Origin: Actinomycetota bacterium
GTDB lineage: Bacteria; Actinomycetota; Nitriliruptoria; Nitriliruptorales; Nitriliruptoraceae
Direction: 5' to 3'
Assembly: GCA_019347575.1 (NCBI GenBank)
Contig: JAHWKY010000012.1
Span: 1-34,647 of the forward strand
DNA length: 34,647 nt
A model generated the notes under the pieces. That model had not been told where the DNA came from. It saw only the letters and a program-made list of their open reading frames with translations, and did not search any database. Made by a program: the position numbers and the translations under genes. This document shows, piece after piece, positions 18,360 through 25,891 of this stretch. Each line of letters begins with the position of its first letter. Within the stretch, counting starts at the first letter, position 1.

Positions 18360-18764
18360 ATGGCCCAGACGCTGACGTTCCTGCTGATGGATCCGCCCTA
18401 CGAGAGCGAGACAACGACCACCGCGTTCCGGCTCATCGACGCGGCACTGCGCCGGGGCCACACCGTCAACGTGTTCGCGTACGAGGGGGCCGTGAACCTG
18501 ACCATGGCCGACCAGGCTCCCCACCCCAACCCCGTGCACGGTACCGACGTGGCGGAGGAGCAGCACCCGCTCACCAAGGACTGGGTGGCGGCGCTGTTCG
18601 AGGCCGGCGCCGGCAACGGCGGGCTCAACTGGATCAACTGCGGCCTGTGTGTCGACGAGCGGGGCGCGGGCAACACCATCGAAGGACCCGTGCGGGGCGG
18701 CCCGGCCCACTTCGCCGAGTGGGCCGCCTCGTCCGACGCGACGCTGGTCATCCCGACCAGGTGA
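18360..18764 (+). CDS. DsrE-family protein, subunit 2 (cysteine-bearing)
   Basis: 134 aa, ATG at 18360 with GGAGGAG upstream. DsrE/TusD-like fold: TLTFLLMDPPYESETTTTAFRLIDAALRRGHTVNVFAYEGAVNL, then WINCGLCVDERGAGN. The CGLCVDERG cysteines are in the position of the sulfur-carrying cysteine of TusD/DsrE, so this is the likely persulfide carrier of the trio. Next gene starts 10 nt after its stop, with its ribosome-binding site starting at this stop. Likely heteromeric complex with its two neighbours. Confidence 0.85.
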   Translation: MAQTLTFLLMDPPYESETTTTAFRLIDAALRRGHTVNVFAYEGAVNLTMADQAPHPNPVHGTDVAEEQHPLTKDWVAALFEAGAGNGGLNWINCGLCVDERGAGNTIEGPVRGGPAHFAEWAASSDATLVIPTR

Positions 18765-18774
18765 GGAGATCGCC

Positions 18775-19161
18775 GTGACCACCGCCCTGTCCGTCGTCGA
18801 GACCGCCTACCGCGCCACGCTCGAGGAGCAGGACGACACGGTTCTGTGGTTCACCCACGCGGTCCACAACTCAGGCTCGGTCGAGGTCGACGTGCTGCTC
18901 CGCGGCAACGCGGTCAACTACGCCGTGACCGGACAGGACGTCTCCGACCTCGAGATCGCCGGCCACACGCTCGCTCACGCGCCCGACTTCGTCGCCGACC
19001 TGACCGTTCTGGCGGAGAAGGGGGTCGCGGTGCACTACGTCACCGAGGACGTCGATGAACGCGGCATCCCCAGCGATCGCATCGCGTCCGGCCTCAAGGC
19101 GGTCGCGCGCGCCGATCTGCCGGAGCTGTTCGACCGCTACGACCAGATCTGGCACTGGTAG
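18775..19161 (+). CDS. DsrE-family protein, subunit 3
   Basis: 128 aa, GTG at 18775 with GAGGAG upstream. DsrF/DsrE-like: DDTVLWFTHAVHNSGSVEVDVLLRGNAVNYAVTG, then VLAEKGVAVHYVTEDVDERGIPSDRI, the usual strand-helix pattern with an E/D-D-x-x-E-R-G loop, but no cysteine at the sulfur position. Third member of the trio. No TusA, rhodanese or dissimilatory sulfite reductase gene is nearby, so the trio's role is unclear: tRNA thiolation-like sulfur relay, sulfur oxidation or stress. Confidence 0.8.
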   Translation: MTTALSVVETAYRATLEEQDDTVLWFTHAVHNSGSVEVDVLLRGNAVNYAVTGQDVSDLEIAGHTLAHAPDFVADLTVLAEKGVAVHYVTEDVDERGIPSDRIASGLKAVARADLPELFDRYDQIWHW

Positions 19162-19214
19162 TCCGTCAGCGAAGACCTCGACCTGCACGGCGTCGTAGGG
19201 CGACTTTCTGCCGG

Positions 19215-20210
19215 TCACCCCGTCGCGTCAGGCACCTGACGCGGCTCGTGTTGTGGACGCAGCCGGAGGCAGAGGGAGGCGAAGACCAACCCCACGCCGA
19301 CGAGTAGGAAGGCGGACCGGGTCTCGGTGTTCCAGGTGAGGCTTCCTGCAGCCGCGAGCGTGACGAGAACACGATCGACCCGATCCGATAGGCGGCGCCA
19401 CCACATCGCCACGGCGAGCAGGATGAGACCGAGCCCCAGTGCCAGGGTCCCGAAGATGGCGAACTCGATCACCCAGCTGAGGATGTACACGCCTGGAGCA
19501 ACGACCAGCAGACCCACAGCGCTGCGGCCGTCGATCCCGGCGCGCCACAGCTTGGCCGGCCAGCCCGCGGCCGCCCAGGCGGCCACGACGAGAGCCACAC
19601 CCAGACCCAGGAGTGGGAACAGCGCGTTCGTGTCACGTTGGAGGCCGAACCAACCGGCGTTCATCGAGCCCATCCACGCCCCGACGAAGGCGACCAGCAA
19701 GCCACCCGCGGCACCGCCGGCCCTGATAACGAGCGGAAGCCGTCCGCCGTCGTTCAGCTCGCGTGGCATGGTCGCTCCATCCGTGCCCGGAACGTACGGC
19801 GTCGCACCCCAGTCTGGATCGAGTTCGAACGCAACGACCGTCTCCCACCCGCGTAGGAGGCCCCTCCGGTCACGGGGCCGGGGAAGGTGCGCCAGTCGAT
19901 CCCAACGACCGTTGATGCGGATCCAAGCCTGATGCAGGTCTCCCGACCGGGCGTAGATCTTGACGAAGCCATCGAGTGCAGTTCCATCGCTCAGGGTGAT
20001 CGTCGCTCGGACGGTGACGAAGGCGTCCATGTTCGGGACCGACGACATCCAGACCACCGACGGGTCAGGCTGTCTGGGTGGCGGCCCGCCCATCAGCCGG
20101 TGCTCGACGGGTGCAACGAGGACCGCGTGAGCATCGCCGCGCGGTTCAGCAGCGTCGAGTTCGTCCAGCCACGCCACCTCGCTGTCGGAATACGGGTCCG
20201 TGGCTGGCAC
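19215..20210 (-). CDS. Membrane protein with N-terminal soluble domain, unknown function
   Basis: 331 aa from the GTG at 20210, chosen because GGGAGGTG lies 5 nt upstream; the frame stays open to 20522 but that part overlaps the divergent methyltransferase. The first ~160 residues are soluble with DGFVKIYARSGDLHQAWIRINGRWDRLAHLPRPR, then about six hydrophobic segments (IRAGGAAGGLLVAFVGAWMG, LLGLGVALVVAAWAAAGW, AVGLLVVAPGVYILSWVIEF, ALGLGLILLAVAMWW, VLVTLAAAGSL, AFLLVGVGLVFASLCL). The last codons lie over a GCGTCAGG-CA-CCTGACGC hairpin (19225-19242). No homologue recognised. Confidence 0.75.
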   Translation of the reverse strand: MPATDPYSDSEVAWLDELDAAEPRGDAHAVLVAPVEHRLMGGPPPRQPDPSVVWMSSVPNMDAFVTVRATITLSDGTALDGFVKIYARSGDLHQAWIRINGRWDRLAHLPRPRDRRGLLRGWETVVAFELDPDWGATPYVPGTDGATMPRELNDGGRLPLVIRAGGAAGGLLVAFVGAWMGSMNAGWFGLQRDTNALFPLLGLGVALVVAAWAAAGWPAKLWRAGIDGRSAVGLLVVAPGVYILSWVIEFAIFGTLALGLGLILLAVAMWWRRLSDRVDRVLVTLAAAGSLTWNTETRSAFLLVGVGLVFASLCLRLRPQHEPRQVPDATG

Positions 20211-20324
20211 GACCCACCTCCCAGGGAACCTGTCCTCAGCGTAAGGCCGTAGTGGCTCCGTGGGGCCCTGTCGAGGGGGGAGATGTGCCAGGCTCACGGG
20301 GACGAGACTCACGGAGGTGGCCGG

Positions 20325-21097
20325 GTGTGGGAGGCGGCAGAGGCGTACCACTGGTTCATGGGGCGTTGGAGCGCCGCTGTGGCCGGGGCGCTGTTCGACC
20401 TCGCCGCCCCCCCGGCGGTGGCCGCTACCTCGACGTCGGCTGTGGGGTGGGCAGCCTGAGCCGGGTCGTGATCGAGCGATCCCGACCGGATCTGCTGGTG
20501 GGCATCGATCCCAGCGCGGCATTCCTCGACCTCGCCCGTCGGGAGCTGCCTCAGCTGGTGCCGGTCCAGGCCGACGCGCGGCAGATGCCCTTCGCCGACG
20601 CCACCTTCGACGCCACGGTCAGCGGCCTCGCGCTCAACCACGTGCCGGACCCCACGGCGGCGGTCAGTGAGGCGGCACGTGTGGTCCGGACCGGCGGCAC
20701 CCTCCTGGCGTACGTGTGGGACTACGACCACCCGGGCTTCTTCCTCACCTGGCTGTGGGAGGGCCTGGAGTCGATCCGCGGTCAGCGCGACGAACACGAC
20801 GAGCGCGGCCTCTGGCCGGTATGTACGGAGGCAGGCCTGACCGAGCTCGCCACGCGGTCGGCGCTGAGCAACGTCCGAGTCGCGCCGCTCGTCATCGACA
20901 CACCCTTCCGCGACGTCGAGGAGCTGTGGCAGGGCTTTCCGCTCGGGGTGGGCCCCAGCGGACGAGCCGTCTCCGACCTCGATCCGTCAGCCCGCGAGCA
21001 GCTGCGGTCGTGGTTCGACGAGCGATGGAACGCCTCGGTCGAGGGTTCAGAGCGGCCGACCGCACGGGCCCTGACCCTGGTCGCCACCGTGCCGTGA
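20325..21097 (+). CDS. SAM-dependent methyltransferase, interrupted by a frameshift
   Basis: Start GTG at 20325 with GGAGGTG 5 nt upstream. Frame one reads VWEAAEAYHWFMGRWSAAVAGALFDLAAPP up to a run of seven C at 20407-20413. The SAM-binding motif I (GGGRYLDVGCGVGSLSRVVIERS) continues in another frame, which runs to 21097 through SGLALNHVPDPTAAVSEAARVVRTGGTLLAYVWDYDHPG. One extra C (8 instead of 7) would join both into a normal class I methyltransferase of about 257 residues, of UbiE/COQ5-like type. The frame is restored only by that base, so the product is broken as written, by error or by slippage. Confidence 0.85.
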
Positions 21098-21185
21098 CCA
21101 GCTCGCCGGGTGTCGACGGCCCGCTCGCCTGACCCCCGCCACGCGGCACGCGGCGTAGGGTTCGCAGCCGGACAGGAGGCCCACG

Positions 21186-22046
21186 GTGCAGCACCTCGTC
21201 TACCTCGAGCCCGGTCAGGTCGCGTGGCGGTCGGTCGACGACCCCAGCCCCGCTGCGGACGGTGTGGTGGTGCGCCCCACCGCGGTCGCACGTTGCGACC
21301 TCGATCCGTTCATGGTGGCGTTCGGGCTCTTCCCGGGACCGTTCCCCGTCGGTCACGAAGCGGCCGGCGAGGTCGTCGCGGTCGGCGATGAGGTCGAGCG
21401 GTGGCAGCCCGGCGACCGGGTCGTGGTGCCCTTCCAGGTCTCGTGCGGCAGCTGCGAGCCGTGTCGCGCCGGCCGGTTCGCGGCGTGCGAGCCGCACCGG
21501 GCACGTGCCGGGGCGGCCTTCGGGTTCGGCTCCGAGGGTGGCGGCCACCCGGGGGCGGTCGCGGACCTGCTCGCGGTGCCGCACGCCGACCACCTGCTCC
21601 TCGCCGCGCCCGACGGGGTGGAGGACCAGCACCTGGCACCGGCGGCGGACAACCTCGCCGACGGGTGGCGTGCGGTCGTCCCGGCGCTACGTGCGGAACC
21701 CGGTGCCGACGTGCTCGTCGTGGGCGGCCTCGGGGTGTCGATCGGGCTCTACGCGATCCACGCCGCGACCGCGCACGGGGCGACCGGTCCCTACGGGACC
21801 TGCACGAGCGTGGCCATCCACTTCGGCGCGCCGATCCCGCTGCCACTACTGTCGATGTACACCAGGGGCATCACCTTCCACACCTCCCGGGCCGACGCAC
21901 GCCGGCTGCTCGGCGCGGTGCTCGACGAGATCGCCAACGGCACGCTCGACCCCGGCGTGGTGCCGACGCGGGTCGTCGACTTCGACGAGGCAGCCGACGC
22001 CTGGGTGCAACCGGCCATCAAGCTCGTCGTCGCAGGCCGGGAGTGA
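21186..22046 (+). CDS. Zinc-dependent alcohol dehydrogenase, internally shortened
   Basis: 286 aa, GTG start at 21186 with AGGAGG 6 nt upstream. Medium-chain dehydrogenase: catalytic-domain stretch VARCDLDPFMVAF, GHEAAGEVVAVGDEV, structural zinc cluster CGSCEPCRAGRFAAC and Rossmann start VLVVGGLGVSIGLYAIHAA. After HGA the sequence jumps to TGPYGTCTSVAIHF, normally found about 60-75 residues later, then continues to a normal C-terminus (GITFHTSRADARRL). Related enzymes are about 350 residues. The lost part covers the cofactor-binding strands that recognise the NAD(P) ribose, so the protein probably cannot bind cofactor normally. In frame, so deletion or assembly collapse; not a frameshift. Confidence 0.82.
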   Translation: MQHLVYLEPGQVAWRSVDDPSPAADGVVVRPTAVARCDLDPFMVAFGLFPGPFPVGHEAAGEVVAVGDEVERWQPGDRVVVPFQVSCGSCEPCRAGRFAACEPHRARAGAAFGFGSEGGGHPGAVADLLAVPHADHLLLAAPDGVEDQHLAPAADNLADGWRAVVPALRAEPGADVLVVGGLGVSIGLYAIHAATAHGATGPYGTCTSVAIHFGAPIPLPLLSMYTRGITFHTSRADARRLLGAVLDEIANGTLDPGVVPTRVVDFDEAADAWVQPAIKLVVAGRE

Positions 22047-22180
22047 CCCTCCCCCGGGCGGGTCCTCGTGCCACGTCTCGAAGGCGCCGTTGACCACCCG
22101 GCGCGACAGCGTCCAGCGCCCCGACTTTCGCCCCGGTGAACCCAGTTCACACCGACCGTGGCGGCACCGACCGATCCAGA

Positions 22181-22228
22181 TGCCGGATGTGAGGCCCCCT
22201 ATGTTGGAGGTGCAGGCGACATCCGGCA
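22181..22228. promoter_or_regulatory. 10-bp inverted repeat in the leader of the lipoprotein gene
   Basis: TGCCGGATGT (22181-22190) and ACATCCGGCA (22219-22228) pair perfectly around a 28-nt loop, ending 12 nt before the GTG at 22241. The loop contains GGAGGTG and the right arm is followed by AGGTGACC, so a fold could affect ribosome access. Could be an operator or RNA switch; no protein regulator is adjacent. The rest of the 194-nt gap since the alcohol dehydrogenase shows no gene. Confidence 0.45.
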
Positions 22229-22240
22229 GGTGACCTCCCC

Positions 22241-23305
22241 GTGCAGCGTTCGGGCACAGCAGCGTCGCTGGGCCTCGCGTTGATCCTCGGCCTGGCGGCA
22301 TGTGGCGACGGACCGCCGCGAGCACCGGACCCGACAGGCCAGCCGACCGCGGCCTCACCGACCACCCCGGCGCCTGCGACAGGACCGCCCACCGCCGCGG
22401 GGACGCCTTCGCCTTCGCCGACGCCGACCGTTACCCGAGCGTTGGCGCCGGACCGCGCGGTGGCCCTGCGTCGGGGCATCCTGGTCGAGATCGCGATCCC
22501 CTCGGGAGAGATCGTCGGCGAACTCGAGGCCGATCAGGGCGATGGGGCCAGCAGTCTGGTTCACAGCCCGCTGCGCAACAGCGTGCTGTTCTCGCGCGTC
22601 ATCACCGCCGCGCGCCAGGAGATCGTCGAGATCGGCCTCGGCGACGGCGGGACGGACGTCGTGGCTGTCGGGCACACCGTCGCGGTGGCTCCTGACGGTC
22701 AGCGCTTCGCCGTGGGCCGCCGGGAACTGGGCGAGCAGGCTCCCGATCAGGAGGTCCTGGAGATCCGCACCTTCGACGGGCAGGTGCTGCACCGGTGGGC
22801 CGACCCCGTCGCACCCGAGGAACCCGTCCGGATCTCACACCTGACCTGGTCGCCCGACGTCACCCGACTGGCCTTCCAACTCCGGTTCGAGGACGGGACC
22901 GAGGTCCGCATCCTGGACCCGGCGGCAGACGGCGACTCCCTCCAGCAGGACAGCCGCGAGGTACAGCCTTCCGGTGATCTTCGGATGCTGACGGCCCCGC
23001 AGTTCCGGCCGGGCACAGGAACCCTGACCGTCGTCGACGGTCCCGGGCTGGATCCTGACGCCCGTCAGGTCTGGCGCATCTCGGAGCTCGAGCCCGACAC
23101 GGACGCCGTCACCGAGGTCCTGGTCGAAGCCGACCGGGCCGTCACCGAACTCGACTTCGACCCCACCGGCGAGCACCTGCTGTACAACCAACAGCACTCC
23201 CACCCACCCCGCGGAGAACAGACCCCCGGCCCCCCGATCCTGTCCCATTGGCACGACGGAAGCTCCACCGAGGTCACCGACGATGTGACCGACATCGCCT
23301 GGTGA
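22241..23305 (+). CDS. Lipoprotein with TolB-like beta-propeller repeats
   Basis: 354 aa, GTG start. Type II signal peptide MQRSGTAASLGLALILGLAAC with lipobox LAAC (Cys21), then a Pro/Thr-rich linker (about 25-65), so it is membrane-anchored outside the cell. The rest has WD/TolB-like blades: ITAARQEIVEIGLGDGGTD, RISHLTWSPDVTRLAFQLRFEDGTEVRILDP, APQFRPGTGTLTVVDGPG, VTELDFDPTGEHLLYNQ and a final strand STEVTDDVTDIAW. The SPDVTRLAF and DPTGEHLLY patterns mark beta-propeller strands. Function is unknown; a sensor or binding role is only inference. Confidence 0.8.
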   Translation: MQRSGTAASLGLALILGLAACGDGPPRAPDPTGQPTAASPTTPAPATGPPTAAGTPSPSPTPTVTRALAPDRAVALRRGILVEIAIPSGEIVGELEADQGDGASSLVHSPLRNSVLFSRVITAARQEIVEIGLGDGGTDVVAVGHTVAVAPDGQRFAVGRRELGEQAPDQEVLEIRTFDGQVLHRWADPVAPEEPVRISHLTWSPDVTRLAFQLRFEDGTEVRILDPAADGDSLQQDSREVQPSGDLRMLTAPQFRPGTGTLTVVDGPGLDPDARQVWRISELEPDTDAVTEVLVEADRAVTELDFDPTGEHLLYNQQHSHPPRGEQTPGPPILSHWHDGSSTEVTDDVTDIAW

Positions 23306-23367
23306 CGACGACCTCCGATCGACATCGGCCCACCTAGGGAGCCCAACGCACCGGTCGGCACGAGTGA

Positions 23368-24807
23368 TCAGCCGTCGCGCGTCGAGCCCGACCAGTTCGC
23401 CAGCGCCCCGACGAACGCACGGTTGTGGTCGTAGTAGGGCACGACCTGGGCGACGCGGTCGAGCGCCTCGGTCGCGAGGAGGCCCAGCTTCTCGCTGAGG
23501 TAGCCCGCCGCGACGGTCGGGGTGCGGCTGTGGCCGCCGTGGCAGTGCAGGAACACACGCTTGCCCTGCGCCCGGTACCACGCCACCGCGTCCACCGCGT
23601 CGTGCAGCACGAACTCGAGGTGCGGGTTGGAGTCGTGGTCGGCCTCGTCGATCAGCCACACCTCGTGGTGCTCCTCGACGTCCGCCGGGACCTGCTGCGT
23701 CCCGACGCGGCACAGCGACACGACGACGTCGACCGGCTCGTCGAGCTCACCGAGCTGATCGAGGCCGCCGAGGCTGCCCAGCAGCAGCCCGTCGTCGTCG
23801 GGTAGCGCCGTGACGTAGGGCGGCTCCCCGCCGGTGGAGAGACGTTCGGCGGTGGGCCAGCCGATGCCGTCCGGGCGGCCGCCCCGCGCGGTGAGGACCG
23901 CGAGGCGCACGAGGTCGGCGGCGCGGTAGCCGGGCCAGCCGTGCAGCATCCGGCGCCACCGGAACGGGATGGCGGAGGCGCCCCACCGCGCCCCGAGCAC
24001 CGCGCCGGCGATGGCAGCCACGGTGTCGGTGTCGTGCCCGATCCGCACCGCCGCCTCGAGCGCGTGCTGCAGGTGCAGGCACGCGAACGGACCGTCGGGG
24101 ATCGCCGTCTGACTGATGGCCGCGTGGGCCGCCTGGAGGGCCGTGACCACGAACCCGTTGGGTGTGAAGCTCGCCGGCGGCTGCGTCTCGGCCGCGACGA
24201 GGCGCTCGTGCCAGAAGCTGCGTCGGTCCTCGGGCAGCAGCTCGAGCCCGTCGTGCACGCCGTCGAGGCGCTGCTCGCGCACGGCGCGGTCGATCGCGAT
24301 GCACCACAGCACGCACGCTTCCTGACACAGCGGATCGGCGTGGGTGAGCGCGGACGCGGCGCGTGCCGCCTCGGCGATGGCGTCGTCGTCGCCGAGGTGC
24401 GCCAGCGCGACCGGCGCGGTGCGCATGAGGCTGCCGTTGCCGGCGGAGGAGTCCGGCTTGCGGGCGTGGTAGTCGGCGGCACGCGGGTCGAGGTCGGCGC
24501 CGGAGGCCGCCCCGCGCAGCACCGCGCTGATCTGGATCCCAACGTCCGCCGGCCCGGAGCGGAACCAGTCGAGGAACCGCTCCCCGATCGCGTCGAGCTC
24601 CACCGCGCCCGTGGCCGTGACGTCGGCGATGCACACGGCCATGGAGGTGTCGTCGGTCCACTCCCCCGGCGCGAAGCCGCCGACGCCGCCGCCGATCATG
24701 GCGATGTCGGTGTCGGGGCGCGGGGTGCTGAACTCGTAGCCCGCGCCGAGTGCATCGCCCGCCGCCATGCCCAGCAGCATCCCCGCGATCCGTTGCTTCT
24801 GACTCAT
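23368..24807 (-). CDS. ADP-ribosylglycohydrolase fused to a dual-specificity-type protein phosphatase
   Basis: 479 aa. Residues 1 to about 320 form an ADP-ribosylglycohydrolase (DraG/ARH family): QRIAGMLLGMAAGDALGAGYE, GEWTDDTSMAVCIAD, AGNGSLMRTAPVALAH, then GHDTDTVAAIAGAVLGARWG; the Asp/Thr-Asp-Asp and His-Asp-Thr-Asp clusters bind two Mg ions. Residues about 335-470 are a cysteine phosphatase of the dual-specificity type with the P-loop HCHGGHSRTP (Cys-x5-Arg, near residue 423) and a preceding PHLEFVLHDAVDAVAW segment. Such fusions of ADP-ribose removal and phosphate removal are known in bacteria. The ATG overlaps the stop of the upstream membrane peptide by ATGA. Confidence 0.93.
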   Translation of the reverse strand: MSQKQRIAGMLLGMAAGDALGAGYEFSTPRPDTDIAMIGGGVGGFAPGEWTDDTSMAVCIADVTATGAVELDAIGERFLDWFRSGPADVGIQISAVLRGAASGADLDPRAADYHARKPDSSAGNGSLMRTAPVALAHLGDDDAIAEAARAASALTHADPLCQEACVLWCIAIDRAVREQRLDGVHDGLELLPEDRRSFWHERLVAAETQPPASFTPNGFVVTALQAAHAAISQTAIPDGPFACLHLQHALEAAVRIGHDTDTVAAIAGAVLGARWGASAIPFRWRRMLHGWPGYRAADLVRLAVLTARGGRPDGIGWPTAERLSTGGEPPYVTALPDDDGLLLGSLGGLDQLGELDEPVDVVVSLCRVGTQQVPADVEEHHEVWLIDEADHDSNPHLEFVLHDAVDAVAWYRAQGKRVFLHCHGGHSRTPTVAAGYLSEKLGLLATEALDRVAQVVPYYDHNRAFVGALANWSGSTRDG

Positions 24808-25052
24808 CGTTCCTCCGTCGTCGATGCCGTACTAGGTGATCCATCCACGGCGGCGTCGTCCGCGGAGCAGCCGAGCGTCCCCTCGTCGACCACGATCACG
24901 ACGGTCCGTCCCCGCCCCCGGTGCAGCAGCCAGACGACGGCGACCGGAACAGCTACGACGGTCAGCACGACCAGCACCGCCGCGACCCCGAGCAGCACGA
25001 GGACCAGACCCTCACCCAAGACCGGCTCCCGCCTGAGCACGGGGTCGTGCAC
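24804..25052 (-). CDS. Small single-pass membrane protein coupled to the ADP-ribosylglycohydrolase
   Basis: 82 aa from a GTG; in-frame upstream codons run into a TGA. A long hydrophobic region (LGEGLVLVLLGVAAVLVVLTVVAVPVAVVWLL, about residues 12-43) is followed by RGRGRTVVIVVDEGTLGCSADDAAVDG, a cytosolic tail. The stop overlaps the downstream start by ATGA, which supports translation. No family recognised; it may anchor or modulate the downstream enzyme, but nothing in the sequence shows this. Confidence 0.55.
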   Translation of the reverse strand: MHDPVLRREPVLGEGLVLVLLGVAAVLVVLTVVAVPVAVVWLLHRGRGRTVVIVVDEGTLGCSADDAAVDGSPSTASTTEER

Positions 25053-25114
25053 CTGGCCGCGTTCGCGGCGCCCCGACCGTCACATCGATCATCGTCTCTT
25101 CCCCCGTAGGTGGT

Positions 25115-25136
25115 GGTCCTCGATCGGCGGAGGACC
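25115..25136. promoter_or_regulatory. 7-bp perfect hairpin upstream of the ACT and membrane peptide genes
   Basis: GGTCCTC (25115-25121) and GAGGACC (25130-25136) flank an 8-nt loop. It lies between the divergent membrane peptide gene and the ACT gene. Terminator, attenuator or operator; there is no U-run. No gene was seen in 25053-25327. Confidence 0.35.
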
Positions 25137-25327
25137 GAGGCCGACAGTGTCGCGGTCAGCTGTGACACGCCCCTCTCGTCGTGGAGGAACACGTCCTGGT
25201 AGCGCGGAGGTGGGACCGGCGAGGGCCGTCCCGGGCTCACCACAACGGAGCCTCAGTGTTGACGACGCGGATGTGCAACCGCAACGCTCGCTGGAGGGTC
25301 TGCAACGCGACGAGGAGCCGGACGTCG

Positions 25328-25705
25328 GTGGAACTGGACGTGCACCCCGGCACGCTGGCGGTCTGTCGGCTCGATCCGTCGACGCCGGAGCCGAGCTGGC
25401 TGGACACGCCGGCTGACCCGCTCGTGTCGGTCACGCGCACGGCCACGGAGCTGTCGATCGTCGCCCCGCAGGCAGCCGTACCGGCGGAGGTTCCAGCCGA
25501 GCGGGGTTGGTCGGCGCTGTCGGTGCGTGGACCCCTGGACTTCTCGCTCACGGGCGTCCTCGCTGAGCTGGCACGACCGCTGGCCGACGCTGGCGTACCC
25601 ATCTTCGTGGTGTCGACCTACGACACCGACTGGCTGCTGGTACGCGAGGACCAGCTGGCGCGTGCGATCACGGCGCTGCGCGCGGCCGGGCACGTGGTCA
25701 CGTAG
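25328..25705 (+). CDS. ACT-domain protein
   Basis: 125 aa from the GTG at 25328; a GAGGAG site lies 13 nt upstream, a little far, and longer in-frame starts look non-coding (Arg-rich). The body has two ACT-like halves: VELDVHPGTLAVCRLDP with WSALSVRGPLDFSLTGVLAELARPLADAGVPIFVVSTYDTDWLLVREDQLARAITALRAAGHVV. The last segment, strand-helix-strand with AGVPIFVVSTYDTDWLLV, matches the CASTOR/aspartokinase-type ACT fold (PF13840 from memory). Such proteins bind amino acids or other small ligands; the target is unknown. Ends before two terminator hairpins. Confidence 0.82.
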   Translation: MELDVHPGTLAVCRLDPSTPEPSWLDTPADPLVSVTRTATELSIVAPQAAVPAEVPAERGWSALSVRGPLDFSLTGVLAELARPLADAGVPIFVVSTYDTDWLLVREDQLARAITALRAAGHVVT

Positions 25706-25790
25706 GTGCCCCGCCCGTCGGCCAGTCCCCAGATCCGGGAGGGCTCGTCGGCCACCTGCCGTGGCCCGATCGACCACCACGCTGCCCGGA

Positions 25791-25810
25791 AACCACCGCA
25801 TGCGGTGGTT
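25791..25810. terminator. Perfect 20-bp palindrome downstream of the ACT gene
   Basis: AACCACCGCA and TGCGGTGGTT form a perfect 20-bp palindrome, 85 nt after the ACT stop, between two convergent genes. A near copy lies at 25863-25882 with the same stem. Terminator function inferred; the pair would stop transcription from both sides. Confidence 0.5.
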
Positions 25811-25862
25811 GCGGTCGGTACCGGGCGGCTCACGACGTCGGTAGTGTCTGGTGGCGAGCGAG

Positions 25863-25882
25863 AACCACCGGACTCGGTGGTT
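25863..25882. terminator. Second AACCACCG hairpin, near the hydrolase gene end
   Basis: AACCACCG (25863-25870) and CGGTGGTT (25875-25882) around GACT, followed on the plus strand by TTCTGT. It lies 10 nt past the stop of the minus-strand hydrolase gene and 158 nt past the ACT gene. Same stem as 25791-25810. Likely bidirectional terminator. Confidence 0.55.
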
Positions 25883-25891
25883 TCTGTCCGC

